A model generated the notes under the pieces. The model saw only the letters and a program-made list of their open reading frames with translations, had not been told where the DNA came from and did no database searches. A stretch of DNA of 9,343 nucleotides from Paracoccaceae bacterium (GTDB lineage: Bacteria > Pseudomonadota > Alphaproteobacteria > Rhodobacterales > Rhodobacteraceae): assembly GCA_023254015.1 (NCBI GenBank), contig JALQYS010000216.1:1-9343 (forward strand). Reading direction: 5' to 3'. A program made the translations under genes and the position numbers. Shown piece by piece: positions 1 through 6,831 of the stretch; the stretch's first letter is position 1, and the number at the start of each line of letters is the position of its first letter.

Positions 1-2134
1 CGTCGATCTCCAGCCCCACGAACTTGCGCGACGGGTGTTCCTTGCGACGGATCAGCGCCTCGCGCCCGATGAAGTCGTCGGTCTTGGATTTCAGCGGCAC
101 GGTAAAGCCGATGCCCGCCTCGAACGGATCGGTCTGATCGCTGAAATCATAGCCGGCAAAGATCAGCCCGGCCTCGATCCGCACCATGTCCAGCGCGGCA
201 AGGCCCATCGGCCGCAGCCCCAGATCGCCGCCATTTGCCCAGACCGCATCGTAAACCGCGTTGCCATCCTTGGGGTGGCAGAAGATCTCGAAGCCAAGTT
301 CGCCGGTATAGCCAGTGCGCGACACCACCACCGGGGCACCCGACGGCCCGCCGATGCGGCCCACGGTCAGGCGGAACCAGCCCAGTTCGTCAATCGTCGG
401 CTGATGCGGCGCGGTCCAGATCATGCGGCGCAGGATCTCGCGCGAGTTCGGTCCCTGCACGGCAAGGTTATGCATCTGGTCGGTTGACGACCGCACCATC
501 ACCTTCAGCCCCAGTTTTTCCGCCTGTTCACGCAGCCAGACGCCCGAATAATCATCCCCGCCGATCCAGCGGAAGTTGTCCTTGCCCAGACGGAAGGCCG
601 TGCCGTCGTCGATCATCCCGCCATGTTCGTAGCACATCGCGGAGTAAACGATCTGGCCGACCGACAGTTTCTTCATGTCGCGCGTCAGGCACCACTGCAT
701 CAACGCCTCGGCGTCGGGGCCAGTCACCTCGAACTTGCGCAGCGGCGACAGATCCAGCACCACGGCGGCCTGACGGCAGGCCCAGTATTCCTCGATCGCG
801 CCGTTCTGCGAATAGACCTGCGGCAGCCAATAGCCCTTGTATTCCACCATGTTGCGGGTCTTGGCCGTGATGGGTGCGTGGAAGGCGGTTTCCTTGGTCA
901 TCTTCGGCTCTGACTCCGGCGTGGGGCGATAGGCGATGGAACGGCTGAATTTCTCGGCACCCGAATAGGTGCGGACGTGGATATCCGACAGATACCAGCC
1001 ATTGGCGGGCGAGGTATCGTCGGGGCAGGCCGAGTTGACGCAGACAATATCGGTGAGCGCCCGGAACAGGACATAGTCGCCCGGGCGGCTCCAGGGTTCG
1101 TCCGAGATCAGCACGCCATGGGCGTCGATGTTGGTGTTGAAGAACAGGTTGACCGCCATCCAGCCGGGCCGCGCATCAACGCCATGCCTAGCCAGCGCGC
1201 CGTTGAAATTGTCCGAGCAATTCACATGGCCCGGATAGCCGATCTCGTCGTAGTATTTCGACGCACAGGCCATGGCAAAGGCGTCGTGGCGGCCGACGGT
1301 GTCTTGCACCACTTCAACCAGCGGCACCCAATCTTGGTCATAGTATTTCGAATGCAGGCCGGGCATCGAATAGGCATGCCCCATCAGCGTCCGGCTGGTG
1401 GTAACGTCCAGCGCGTGCTGGATGCCCTTGTCCAGCTTGCGGGCATCAAAGCACTGGAAGTCGGTGCATTGGCGGCCTTCGACGTCGATGATCTGGATGT
1501 AATCGCCCGCCTTGACGAAATAGCTTTCCGCCGTCGCCGATTTCACCCGAAGGTCCAAAACCGGGTCGGCCAAGGGATCGGGCAGGTCGAACTTGCCCAC
1601 CTCTCGCGGACGCGCCCGCTGCAGGTGCAGCGTGATCGGTGTTGCGGTGTCATGGGCATCCGGCGCCATCGGCAGGCCGGGCGCGGCAAGGATCAGCCAG
1701 CCGTCATCCAACGCGGTGAACTCGGCCCGGGCACCGGGCGCCGTGTCGGGCGCAAAGATCCGGACCCCACCGGCGCGGGCCAGATCAATGCCCTTGCCCG
1801 CGATCCCAAGCCGCAACCGCGCCAGCCCCTCACCCGCCGCATCGCCCAAGGCGAGCATGGCCTTCAGCCCCTCGGCCCCGGAATTCGACGCCTGCCCCAG
1901 AATGGCGGCATCGATCCGGCCCTCGGCCGTGGCAGCCACGAGTTCAGCAATCTGGCCGCCTTCGTCGTTCACCACGGTCAGCCGGTCGCCCGCGCCAAGC
2001 CGCAGCATCAGGGCACCGCCCCCCGGCACGACATGCCGCTCACGTCCGTGGTGGCGTTCCAGATCGCGCGGTGTCAGGATGCGACTGGGGCGCGGCGGCC
2101 CCGGAATGACGCTGGGATAGAGGGTATCGAGCAT
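1..2134 (-). CDS. DUF1989 - GcvT (aminomethyltransferase) fusion protein, C-terminal end outside window
   Basis: Open frame of 711 codons running off the left edge. The start is ATG at 2134 with an AAGGGA-type ribosome site just upstream. Residues 1 to about 180 contain no cysteine and carry a motif AGDRLTVVNDEGGQ (48-61). The same pattern recurs as AGDYIQIIDVEGRQ (209-222), which opens a typical DUF1989 domain (about 190-385) with GRQCTDF, HVNC (303-306) and SACP (368-371), and cysteines 223, 228, 290, 306, 365 and 370. A GcvT domain begins near M412: acidic pair D509-D510 after GGMI, GYTGELGF (608-615), and RIEAG (652-656). GcvT proteins are normally about 370 residues, so roughly 70 residues are missing here. 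Known: GcvT-fold enzymes bind tetrahydrofolate and move C1 units; DUF1989 includes the carboxyguanidine deiminase subunits CgdA/CgdB. Inferred: a cytosolic enzyme of amine/C1 catabolism, substrate unknown. No glycine-cleavage partner genes are nearby, so it is unlikely to be the housekeeping T-protein. Confidence 0.88.
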   Translation of the reverse strand, partial: MLDTLYPSVIPGPPRPSRILTPRDLERHHGRERHVVPGGGALMLRLGAGDRLTVVNDEGGQIAELVAATAEGRIDAAILGQASNSGAEGLKAMLALGDAAGEGLARLRLGIAGKGIDLARAGGVRIFAPDTAPGARAEFTALDDGWLILAAPGLPMAPDAHDTATPITLHLQRARPREVGKFDLPDPLADPVLDLRVKSATAESYFVKAGDYIQIIDVEGRQCTDFQCFDARKLDKGIQHALDVTTSRTLMGHAYSMPGLHSKYYDQDWVPLVEVVQDTVGRHDAFAMACASKYYDEIGYPGHVNCSDNFNGALARHGVDARPGWMAVNLFFNTNIDAHGVLISDEPWSRPGDYVLFRALTDIVCVNSACPDDTSPANGWYLSDIHVRTYSGAEKFSRSIAYRPTPESEPKMTKETAFHAPITAKTRNMVEYKGYWLPQVYSQNGAIEEYWACRQAAVVLDLSPLRKFEVTGPDAEALMQWCLTRDMKKLSVGQIVYSAMCYEHGGMIDDGTAFRLGKDNFRWIGGDDYSGVWLREQAEKLGLKVMVRSSTDQMHNLAVQGPNSREILRRMIWTAPHQPTIDELGWFRLTVGRIGGPSGAPVVVSRTGYTGELGFEIFCHPKDGNAVYDAVWANGGDLGLRPMGLAALDMVRIEAGLIFAGYDFSDQTDPFEAGIGFTVPLKSKTDDFIGREALIRRKEHPSRKFVGLEID

Positions 2135-2151
2135 CGGCTTCCCTTGCAGTC

Positions 2152-2172
2152 AGTTTTAATGGGGATAAAACT
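2152..2172. promoter_or_regulatory. Perfect 7-bp inverted repeat, candidate operator in the divergent gap
   Basis: The arms AGTTTTA (2152-2158) and TAAAACT (2166-2172) are exact reverse complements separated by a 7-base spacer. The repeat covers the proposed -10 box and start point of the minus-strand fusion gene and lies 68 bp upstream of the EamA start. A dimeric repressor bound here would block the minus-strand promoter and possibly the opposite one as well. No regulator gene is in the window, so the binding protein is unknown. Confidence 0.45.
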
Positions 2173-2194
2173 TGTTCATCCAGAAGAATAACAA
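2165..2194 (-). promoter_or_regulatory. Candidate sigma70-type promoter of the DUF1989-GcvT gene
   Basis: Read on the minus strand, TTGTTA (plus 2189-2194) and TTTTAT (plus 2165-2170) each match four of six bases of the -35 and -10 consensus and are 18 bp apart. Transcription would start near 2157, leaving a leader of about 20 bases before the ATG at 2134. The gap is clearly more AT-rich than the flanking genes. The promoter is inferred from sequence only. Confidence 0.4.
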
Positions 2195-2239
2195 CGAGAA
2201 AAGCATGGCACAAGCACGACATTGCGGAAAGGATGCAAA

Positions 2240-3091
2240 ATGCTGGCGCTGATCTGCGGACTGACGGCGGCCTGCGCATGGGCGGTGCATGACCTTCTGG
2301 TGCGCAAGATCGGGCAGGAAACGGCCATTTTGCCGATGATGCTGGTGGTGCTGGCCTCGGGCACGGCGGCCTTGCTGGCGCCCGCGCTGATTCTGGGAGA
2401 TTTCGGGCAGATGACCGGCCCGGCCCTTTGGGCGGCGATTGGGGCGGGATTTGCCTATGTGCTGGGCATGGGCGGGCTTTACCGCGCCTTCAGCCTAGCC
2501 CCGGTACGGCTGGTAGCCCCGATTCTCGGGGCGTTCCCGATGATCTCGCTGGGCTTTGCCGCCATGGGGGGCAAGGCGGTGACGCTGGCCGAGGTGCTGG
2601 CGGTGCTGGCCATCGTCGGCGGCATTGCCCTTGTCGCGCTGACCAGCCGCGAGGGGGCGTCCGGCGCCAGCCGCCCGGGCGAGGCCATCCTGTGGTCTCT
2701 GGCCGGAACGGTCGGCTTTGCCACGACCTTCTGGCTGGCACAGGAGGCCGCGCGCCTCGGCGGCGAATTGCCGGCAACGCTGGTGCCGCGGATCGTCGCG
2801 CTGGCGCTGGTGGCCGCCCTCGCCCTGATCTTCCGCGCGCCGGTGCGCGCCCTTGGGGGCGCGGGGCCGACGCTGGTGATGATGGGCGTTCTGGACGCCG
2901 GCGCGATCGGCTTGGTCACCGCCTCGGCCAGCCTGCCAAACCCGGAATATGCGGCCATCAGCTCATCGCTTTTCGGGGTGCTGACCATCCTTCTGGCCTG
3001 GAAGATCCTGAAAGAGTCGGTCGCCCCGCTGCAATGGGCCGGGATTGCCACGGTGTTCGGGGGCATCGCGGTGCTGTCGGCGCAGGGCTAG
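2240..3091 (+). CDS. EamA/DMT-family transporter
   Basis: A 283-residue integral membrane protein of the drug/metabolite transporter superfamily. About ten hydrophobic helices form two similar five-helix halves, the usual size and layout for EamA proteins. The first half (1-135) has a helix from residue 1, the LGMGGLYRAFSLAPVRLVAP stretch (75-94) and an LAIVGGIALVAL helix. The second half (149-283) includes the NPEYAAISSSLFGVLTILLA segment (234-253), followed by the common WKILKESVAPLQWAGI ending. I chose ATG 2240 over the in-frame TTG at 2222 because GGAAAGG lies 7 bases upstream of the ATG. Members export or import amino acids, nucleosides, amines and other small metabolites; the substrate cannot be read from sequence. 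The gene is divergent from the DUF1989-GcvT gene across 105 bp, suggesting a shared physiological role and shared regulation. Confidence 0.88.
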   Translation: MLALICGLTAACAWAVHDLLVRKIGQETAILPMMLVVLASGTAALLAPALILGDFGQMTGPALWAAIGAGFAYVLGMGGLYRAFSLAPVRLVAPILGAFPMISLGFAAMGGKAVTLAEVLAVLAIVGGIALVALTSREGASGASRPGEAILWSLAGTVGFATTFWLAQEAARLGGELPATLVPRIVALALVAALALIFRAPVRALGGAGPTLVMMGVLDAGAIGLVTASASLPNPEYAAISSSLFGVLTILLAWKILKESVAPLQWAGIATVFGGIAVLSAQG

Positions 3092-3116
3092 GGCTATCGG
3101 CGGGCTTGGGGCGTGG

Positions 3117-3135
3117 CGGGGCCTGACAGGCCCCG
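3117..3135 (+). terminator. GC-rich hairpin after the EamA gene, possible terminator
   Basis: CGGGGCCT (3117-3124) pairs perfectly with AGGCCCCG (3128-3135) around a GAC loop, beginning 26 bp after the EamA stop codon. It has no following T run, so it is at best a non-canonical terminator or a 3' mRNA-stabilising stem. Its position between two same-strand transporters argues for separate transcription of the second one. Confidence 0.4.
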
Positions 3136-3167
3136 GTGGCAGCGTTGTAGCCCGCACAATATTCCGT

Positions 3168-3187
3168 TTGACGCTGACCGGGGTCAG
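3168..3187 (+). promoter_or_regulatory. -35-like TTGACG abutting a 14-bp palindrome upstream of the MFS gene
   Basis: TTGACG (3168-3173) resembles a -35 box. It is followed immediately by CTGACC (3174-3179), GG (3180-3181) and GGTCAG (3182-3187), a perfect inverted repeat that ends 33 bp before the MFS start. A repressor site between the -35 and -10 boxes would suit an inducible transporter. No convincing -10 box is visible at the expected distance (3191-3196 reads CAGTTT), so the promoter part is weak while the palindrome itself is certain. Confidence 0.35.
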
Positions 3188-3220
3188 GGGCAGTTTCGCG
3201 GCGAAACAGAAGGCCCGACC

Positions 3221-4471
3221 ATGACCCCCAGCACCCCTGCGAAATCCACGCTTATCACACCCGTGCTGATGGCCGGCTGCGTCATCCTGATGCTGTCTTT
3301 TGCCGTCCGCGCCAGCTTTGGCGTGTTCCAGATCCCGATTGCCACAGAATTCGGCTGGCCGCGGGCCGAGTTCTCGCTGGCCATCGCCATCCAGAACCTG
3401 GCCTGGGGCATCGGTCAGCCGATGTTCGGCGCGATTGCCGAACGCTTTGGCGACCGCAAGGCGATCATTTCGGGGGCAGTCCTTTATGCGGCGGGGCTGG
3501 TGCTGTCGTCCTACGCCACCGGGCCGGGGCAGCATCAGCTTTTGAACATCATGATCGGCTTTGGCATTGCCGGCACCGGATTTGGCGTGGTGCTGGCCGT
3601 GGTGGGCCGCGCCACGAGCGCCGAGAACCGGTCGATGGCCTTGGGCATCGCCACGGCGGCCGGGTCGGCGGGGCAGGTCTTTGGCGCACCGCTGGCGGAA
3701 ATCCTGCTGCAAAGCCACCCCTGGCAAACCGTCTTCATGATCTTTGCCGTCATCATCCTGGCCACCCTGGCCGCCCTGCCCTTCCTGTCCACCGGCAAGG
3801 TGGCCAGCAGGACCGAGCTGGAGGACAGCCTGGGCACCGTTCTGGTGCGCGCCTTCAAGGACCCGTCCTATACGCTGATCTTCCTGGGCTTTTTCTCGTG
3901 CGGCTATCAGCTGGCCTTCATCACCGCGCATTTCCCGGCCTTCATCACCGATTTCTGCGGCGCGATTGACGGCAACAGCATGCTGGCGGGGCTGGGGATC
4001 AAGACCACCTCGGCCCTGGGGGCTGTGTCGATCTCGGTCATCGGGCTGTTCAACATCATGGGCACGCTGACGGCGGGCTGGCTGGGCAAGCGCTATACCA
4101 AGAAATACCTGCTGGCGGGCGTCTACACCGGCCGGACCATCGCGGCAGCGGTGTTCATCCTGCTGCCGATCACGCCGGCCTCGGTCCTGATCTTTTCGGC
4201 GGTGATGGGGGCCTTGTGGCTGGCCACGGTGCCGCTGACCTCGGGCCTTGTGGCCCATATCTATGGCATCCGCTATATGGGCACGCTTTACGGCTTCATC
4301 TTCCTTTCCCACCAGATCGGCGGTTTCCTTGGGGTCTGGCTGGGCGGCAAGATGTTCGACATCACCGGCGACTATACGCTGGTCTGGTGGATCGGCGTGG
4401 GCGTCGGCGCGTTTTCCGCCATCGTCCACCTGCCTGTGCGCGAGCGGCCGCTGCAGGTGGCAGCGGCCTGA
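3221..4471 (+). CDS. MFS transporter (oxalate/formate antiporter or monocarboxylate-like type)
   Basis: A 416-residue protein with about 12 hydrophobic helices split by a cytoplasmic loop near residues 190-212. Visible marks are an arginine in helix 1 within FAVRASFGVFQIP (27-39), the loop 2-3 motif GAIAERFGDRK (70-80, MFS motif A), and a glycine-rich helix 5, LGIATAAGSAGQVFGAP (141-157). ATG 3221 is preferred to an in-frame GTG at 3113, because AGAAGG stands 7 bases before the ATG and the upstream extension is polar with no membrane character. The general look is that of bacterial MFS carriers related to the oxalate/formate and monocarboxylate groups, which move small organic acids, but the substrate is not established. 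It is convergent with the DUF4424 gene, with 6 bp between the stop codons. Confidence 0.88.
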   Translation: MTPSTPAKSTLITPVLMAGCVILMLSFAVRASFGVFQIPIATEFGWPRAEFSLAIAIQNLAWGIGQPMFGAIAERFGDRKAIISGAVLYAAGLVLSSYATGPGQHQLLNIMIGFGIAGTGFGVVLAVVGRATSAENRSMALGIATAAGSAGQVFGAPLAEILLQSHPWQTVFMIFAVIILATLAALPFLSTGKVASRTELEDSLGTVLVRAFKDPSYTLIFLGFFSCGYQLAFITAHFPAFITDFCGAIDGNSMLAGLGIKTTSALGAVSISVIGLFNIMGTLTAGWLGKRYTKKYLLAGVYTGRTIAAAVFILLPITPASVLIFSAVMGALWLATVPLTSGLVAHIYGIRYMGTLYGFIFLSHQIGGFLGVWLGGKMFDITGDYTLVWWIGVGVGAFSAIVHLPVRERPLQVAAA

Positions 4472-4477
4472 TCGGCG

Positions 4478-5521
4478 CTATTCGGTGGCCATCGGCGCGA
4501 CGATCAGAATTTCCAGATCACGCTCGGGGCTGTAGTCGGTCTTTTCGACGACAAAGGTGGTGGGGCCGGTCTTTTCCACCCCCTCGGCGCAAAGCGAGAT
4601 GACGTTTTCCGCCGCACCCTTGTCCAGCGTCAGGCGGAACCGGCCGATCGGCCCGGCCCAGCTGTTGGCCGTGCGCAGCACATAGCTGATGTAATAGGCC
4701 ATGCCGACCGCATCCTCTTCGCCCGCCTGAGGATTGGCCAACCGTTTGGCGATGGCCTTGGACGTGCCCTCATCGATGCAATAGCGGGCGGTCACATCCT
4801 GCATGTAGTCCGGCGCGGGGTGGGACCAGACGAAGATGCCCCCCGGCGGGCGGTTGCGATAGCTGTGAGAGATGCGCAGCTCTTGCCCGGCCGGGAAGGT
4901 CTGCGTCCAGTGATAGCGTGCAAGGACCGACCACAGGACGACAGCCTGTTCCGGCATCCCGTCGGCGGCGGGGTAGAATTCAGCCAGACCGGCGGCCACG
5001 GCCTGCCCCCGGCGCTCGGGCGACAGCGCCAGAAGCGCGGCGGCGGCCTTGTCATGGTCAACCGTCAGGGGCAGGCCCAGCGCCGCCAGTTCGGCAGTCA
5101 CATCGGTGCCCGGCGTGTCATACTGGCGCGAGAGCGGGGCATTTTCGTCCCACGACGGCTCGATCACTGCGATCCGGTCCAGCGTGACGGGCTGGTCACG
5201 GCCATCGACCGTGGCACGGAAATCGACCAGATCGGCGGCGTCACGATCCTCCGGCAGGTTCCAGTCGGAATAGGCAGTGGCCTCGACCGGGATCGGCGGC
5301 ATGGGAAAGATCACCTCGCCGGTCACGTCCTGAGTGCTGTCGTTACGAAACACGTAATCGACGCGGATCGTGTCGGGGCTGATGAACAGCTCTTCCTCGG
5401 CCATGGTCACAGCTTCGGTCTGGCCAAAGGTCAGGCCGGTGGCGGCGATGCCGCCAAAACCGTCATTGGCATGGGCAGGGGTCAGGAACAGGCAAAGGGC
5501 CGGGACAAGAACTAGGCGCAT
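4478..5521 (-). CDS. Exported DUF4424 family protein
   Basis: A 347-residue protein starting at ATG 5521, with GGAG about 10 bases upstream. A short signal peptide is clear: MRLVLVPALCLFLTPAHA, with likely cleavage after AHA at residue 18, so the mature protein begins NDGFGG and is periplasmic or outer-surface. DUF4424 features are the N-terminal stretch with EEELFISPDTIRVDYVFRN (42-60), a proline-rich IFPMPPIP (71-78), SYRNRPPGG (220-228), and a C-terminal block containing TANSWAGPIGRFRLTLDKG (284-302). The mature part has only two cysteines, 248 and 311, which could form a disulfide. The fold looks beta-rich. The family has no established function. An upstream in-frame extension to 5611 was rejected because it would bury the signal peptide. 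The next gene is divergent across 119 bp, so it appears to be a single-gene unit. Confidence 0.85.
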   Translation of the reverse strand: MRLVLVPALCLFLTPAHANDGFGGIAATGLTFGQTEAVTMAEEELFISPDTIRVDYVFRNDSTQDVTGEVIFPMPPIPVEATAYSDWNLPEDRDAADLVDFRATVDGRDQPVTLDRIAVIEPSWDENAPLSRQYDTPGTDVTAELAALGLPLTVDHDKAAAALLALSPERRGQAVAAGLAEFYPAADGMPEQAVVLWSVLARYHWTQTFPAGQELRISHSYRNRPPGGIFVWSHPAPDYMQDVTARYCIDEGTSKAIAKRLANPQAGEEDAVGMAYYISYVLRTANSWAGPIGRFRLTLDKGAAENVISLCAEGVEKTGPTTFVVEKTDYSPERDLEILIVAPMATE

Positions 5522-5640
5522 GGGAAGGGGTCTCCGGGGAAATCGCGGGCATCTGGGCACAACCCGGCCCCATGGGCAAGCGGCATTGACCCTGCCGTGC
5601 CCGGCTGCCAAGCTTGCCCGACCTGCCAGACGGAGCCCAG

Positions 5641-6831
5641 ATGCGTATCGGTATTGCCGCCCTCATCCTTGCCTATGTTCTCAGCCAGTTCTACCGCGCC
5701 TTCCTGGCGGTTCTGGCCCCGATTCTGGCGGTGGACCTGCATGCCAGCGCCGAGGCTCTGGCGCAGGCCTCGGGCTGGTGGTTCCTGACCTTTGCCCTGA
5801 TGCAGATCCCCGTCGGCTGGGCGCTGGACCGGATCGGCCCGCGCCGCACGACGGCGGTGCTGCTGACGATCGGGGCGGCAGGGGCCGCTGTCTTTGCCAG
5901 CGCGACCACGCCCTTGCACATCACCCTTGCCATGGTGCTGATCGGCATCGGCTGTTCCTCGGTGCTGATGGCCAGCTATTACATCTTTGCCCGCACCTAT
6001 TCGCCCGCGGTCTTTGGCACCCTGGCCGGGATGGTGGTGGGCATCGGCAGCCTTGGCAACATCGGCGCGTCGCTTCCCCTCAGCTGGGCGGTTGACGCCT
6101 GGGGCTGGCGCAGCACGGTCTGGGGGCTGGCGTCCGTGACGCTGGCGGTGGCCTTGGTCATTCTGGCCTTGGTGCGCGATCCAGCCCGGGTCGAAGGCGG
6201 GGCCAAGGGCTCGCTTCTGGATCTGCTGAAGATGCCCGCGCTTTGGCCGGTGCTTCTCATGATTGCCGCCTGCTATGCCCCGTCTGCCGGTATTCGCGGG
6301 CTTTGGGCCGGCCCGTGGTATGCCGATGTCTTTGGCGCCGACGCCGCGCGCATCGGCGTTGTGACCCTTGTCATGGGGCTGGCCATGGTGGCGGGAAACT
6401 TTGCCTATGGCCCGTTGGAGCGCCTTTTGGGCACGCGAAAATGGCTGGTCTTTGGCGGCAATGCGCTGATGCTTTTCTGCCTTGTCGGACTATACCTGCA
6501 GGTCGAGGTTGACCGCTGGACCACCATCGCCCTTCTGGCGGGGGTTGGCTTTTTCGGAGCCTCTTTCCCCATGGTCATGGCCCATGGCCGGGCCTTCCTG
6601 CCGCCGCATCTGACCGGGCGCGGCGTGAGCCTCATCAACCTCTTCGGTATCGGCGGGGCGGGGTTGATGCAGATCGTCACCGGCCGCATCCACACCGCGC
6701 TGTCGCCCGCAGACGGCATTGCGGGCACTCTGCCCAGCTCGGCCCCCTATGCCGCGCTTTTCGCCTTTTATGCCGCGCTGACCCTCGCCGGGCTTGCCCT
6801 TTATCTGTTGTCGCGCGACCGGCGGGATTGA
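5641..6831 (+). CDS. MFS transporter
   Basis: A 396-residue membrane protein with about 12 predicted helices. Key marks are SQFYRAFLAVLAP (15-27) in helix 1 with R19, motif A as GWALDRIGPRRT (59-70), a GMVVGIGSLGNIGAS helix (130-144), and a central loop around 178-198. The second half contains WAGPWYADVFGADAARIG (222-239), a pattern common in alphaproteobacterial MFS proteins of unassigned substrate. The start is ATG 5641 with GGAG 5 bases upstream; an in-frame TTG at 5614 has no ribosome site. It shares no obvious close similarity with the other MFS gene in the window, so the pair is not a recent duplication. Its last 31 bases overlap the 3' end of the convergent capsule-type gene. Substrate unknown. 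Confidence 0.88.
   Translation: MRIGIAALILAYVLSQFYRAFLAVLAPILAVDLHASAEALAQASGWWFLTFALMQIPVGWALDRIGPRRTTAVLLTIGAAGAAVFASATTPLHITLAMVLIGIGCSSVLMASYYIFARTYSPAVFGTLAGMVVGIGSLGNIGASLPLSWAVDAWGWRSTVWGLASVTLAVALVILALVRDPARVEGGAKGSLLDLLKMPALWPVLLMIAACYAPSAGIRGLWAGPWYADVFGADAARIGVVTLVMGLAMVAGNFAYGPLERLLGTRKWLVFGGNALMLFCLVGLYLQVEVDRWTTIALLAGVGFFGASFPMVMAHGRAFLPPHLTGRGVSLINLFGIGGAGLMQIVTGRIHTALSPADGIAGTLPSSAPYAALFAFYAALTLAGLALYLLSRDRRD

Noticed and set aside
977..2191. 404-codon plus-strand open frame across the fusion gene
   Set aside because: It is antisense to a frame with clear DUF1989 motifs, its translation is rich in R, H, Q and G with no recognisable family, and it arises from GC-rich third positions.
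2963..4429. 488-codon minus-strand open frame antisense to the MFS gene
   Set aside because: The translation is a low-complexity run of charged, G- and H-rich sequence with no membrane or domain character, whereas the plus strand encodes a complete 12-helix transporter.
4471..4498. Direct repeat ATCGGCGC (4471-4478 and 4491-4498) at the convergent MFS/DUF4424 junction
   Set aside because: It is an 8-base match of a composition common here, and the second copy is inside coding sequence; no attachment-site or element boundary accompanies it.
5586..5591. TTGACC as a -35 box for the second MFS gene
   Set aside because: No acceptable -10 box is found 15-19 bp downstream in the 119-bp gap, so the match alone is not enough.
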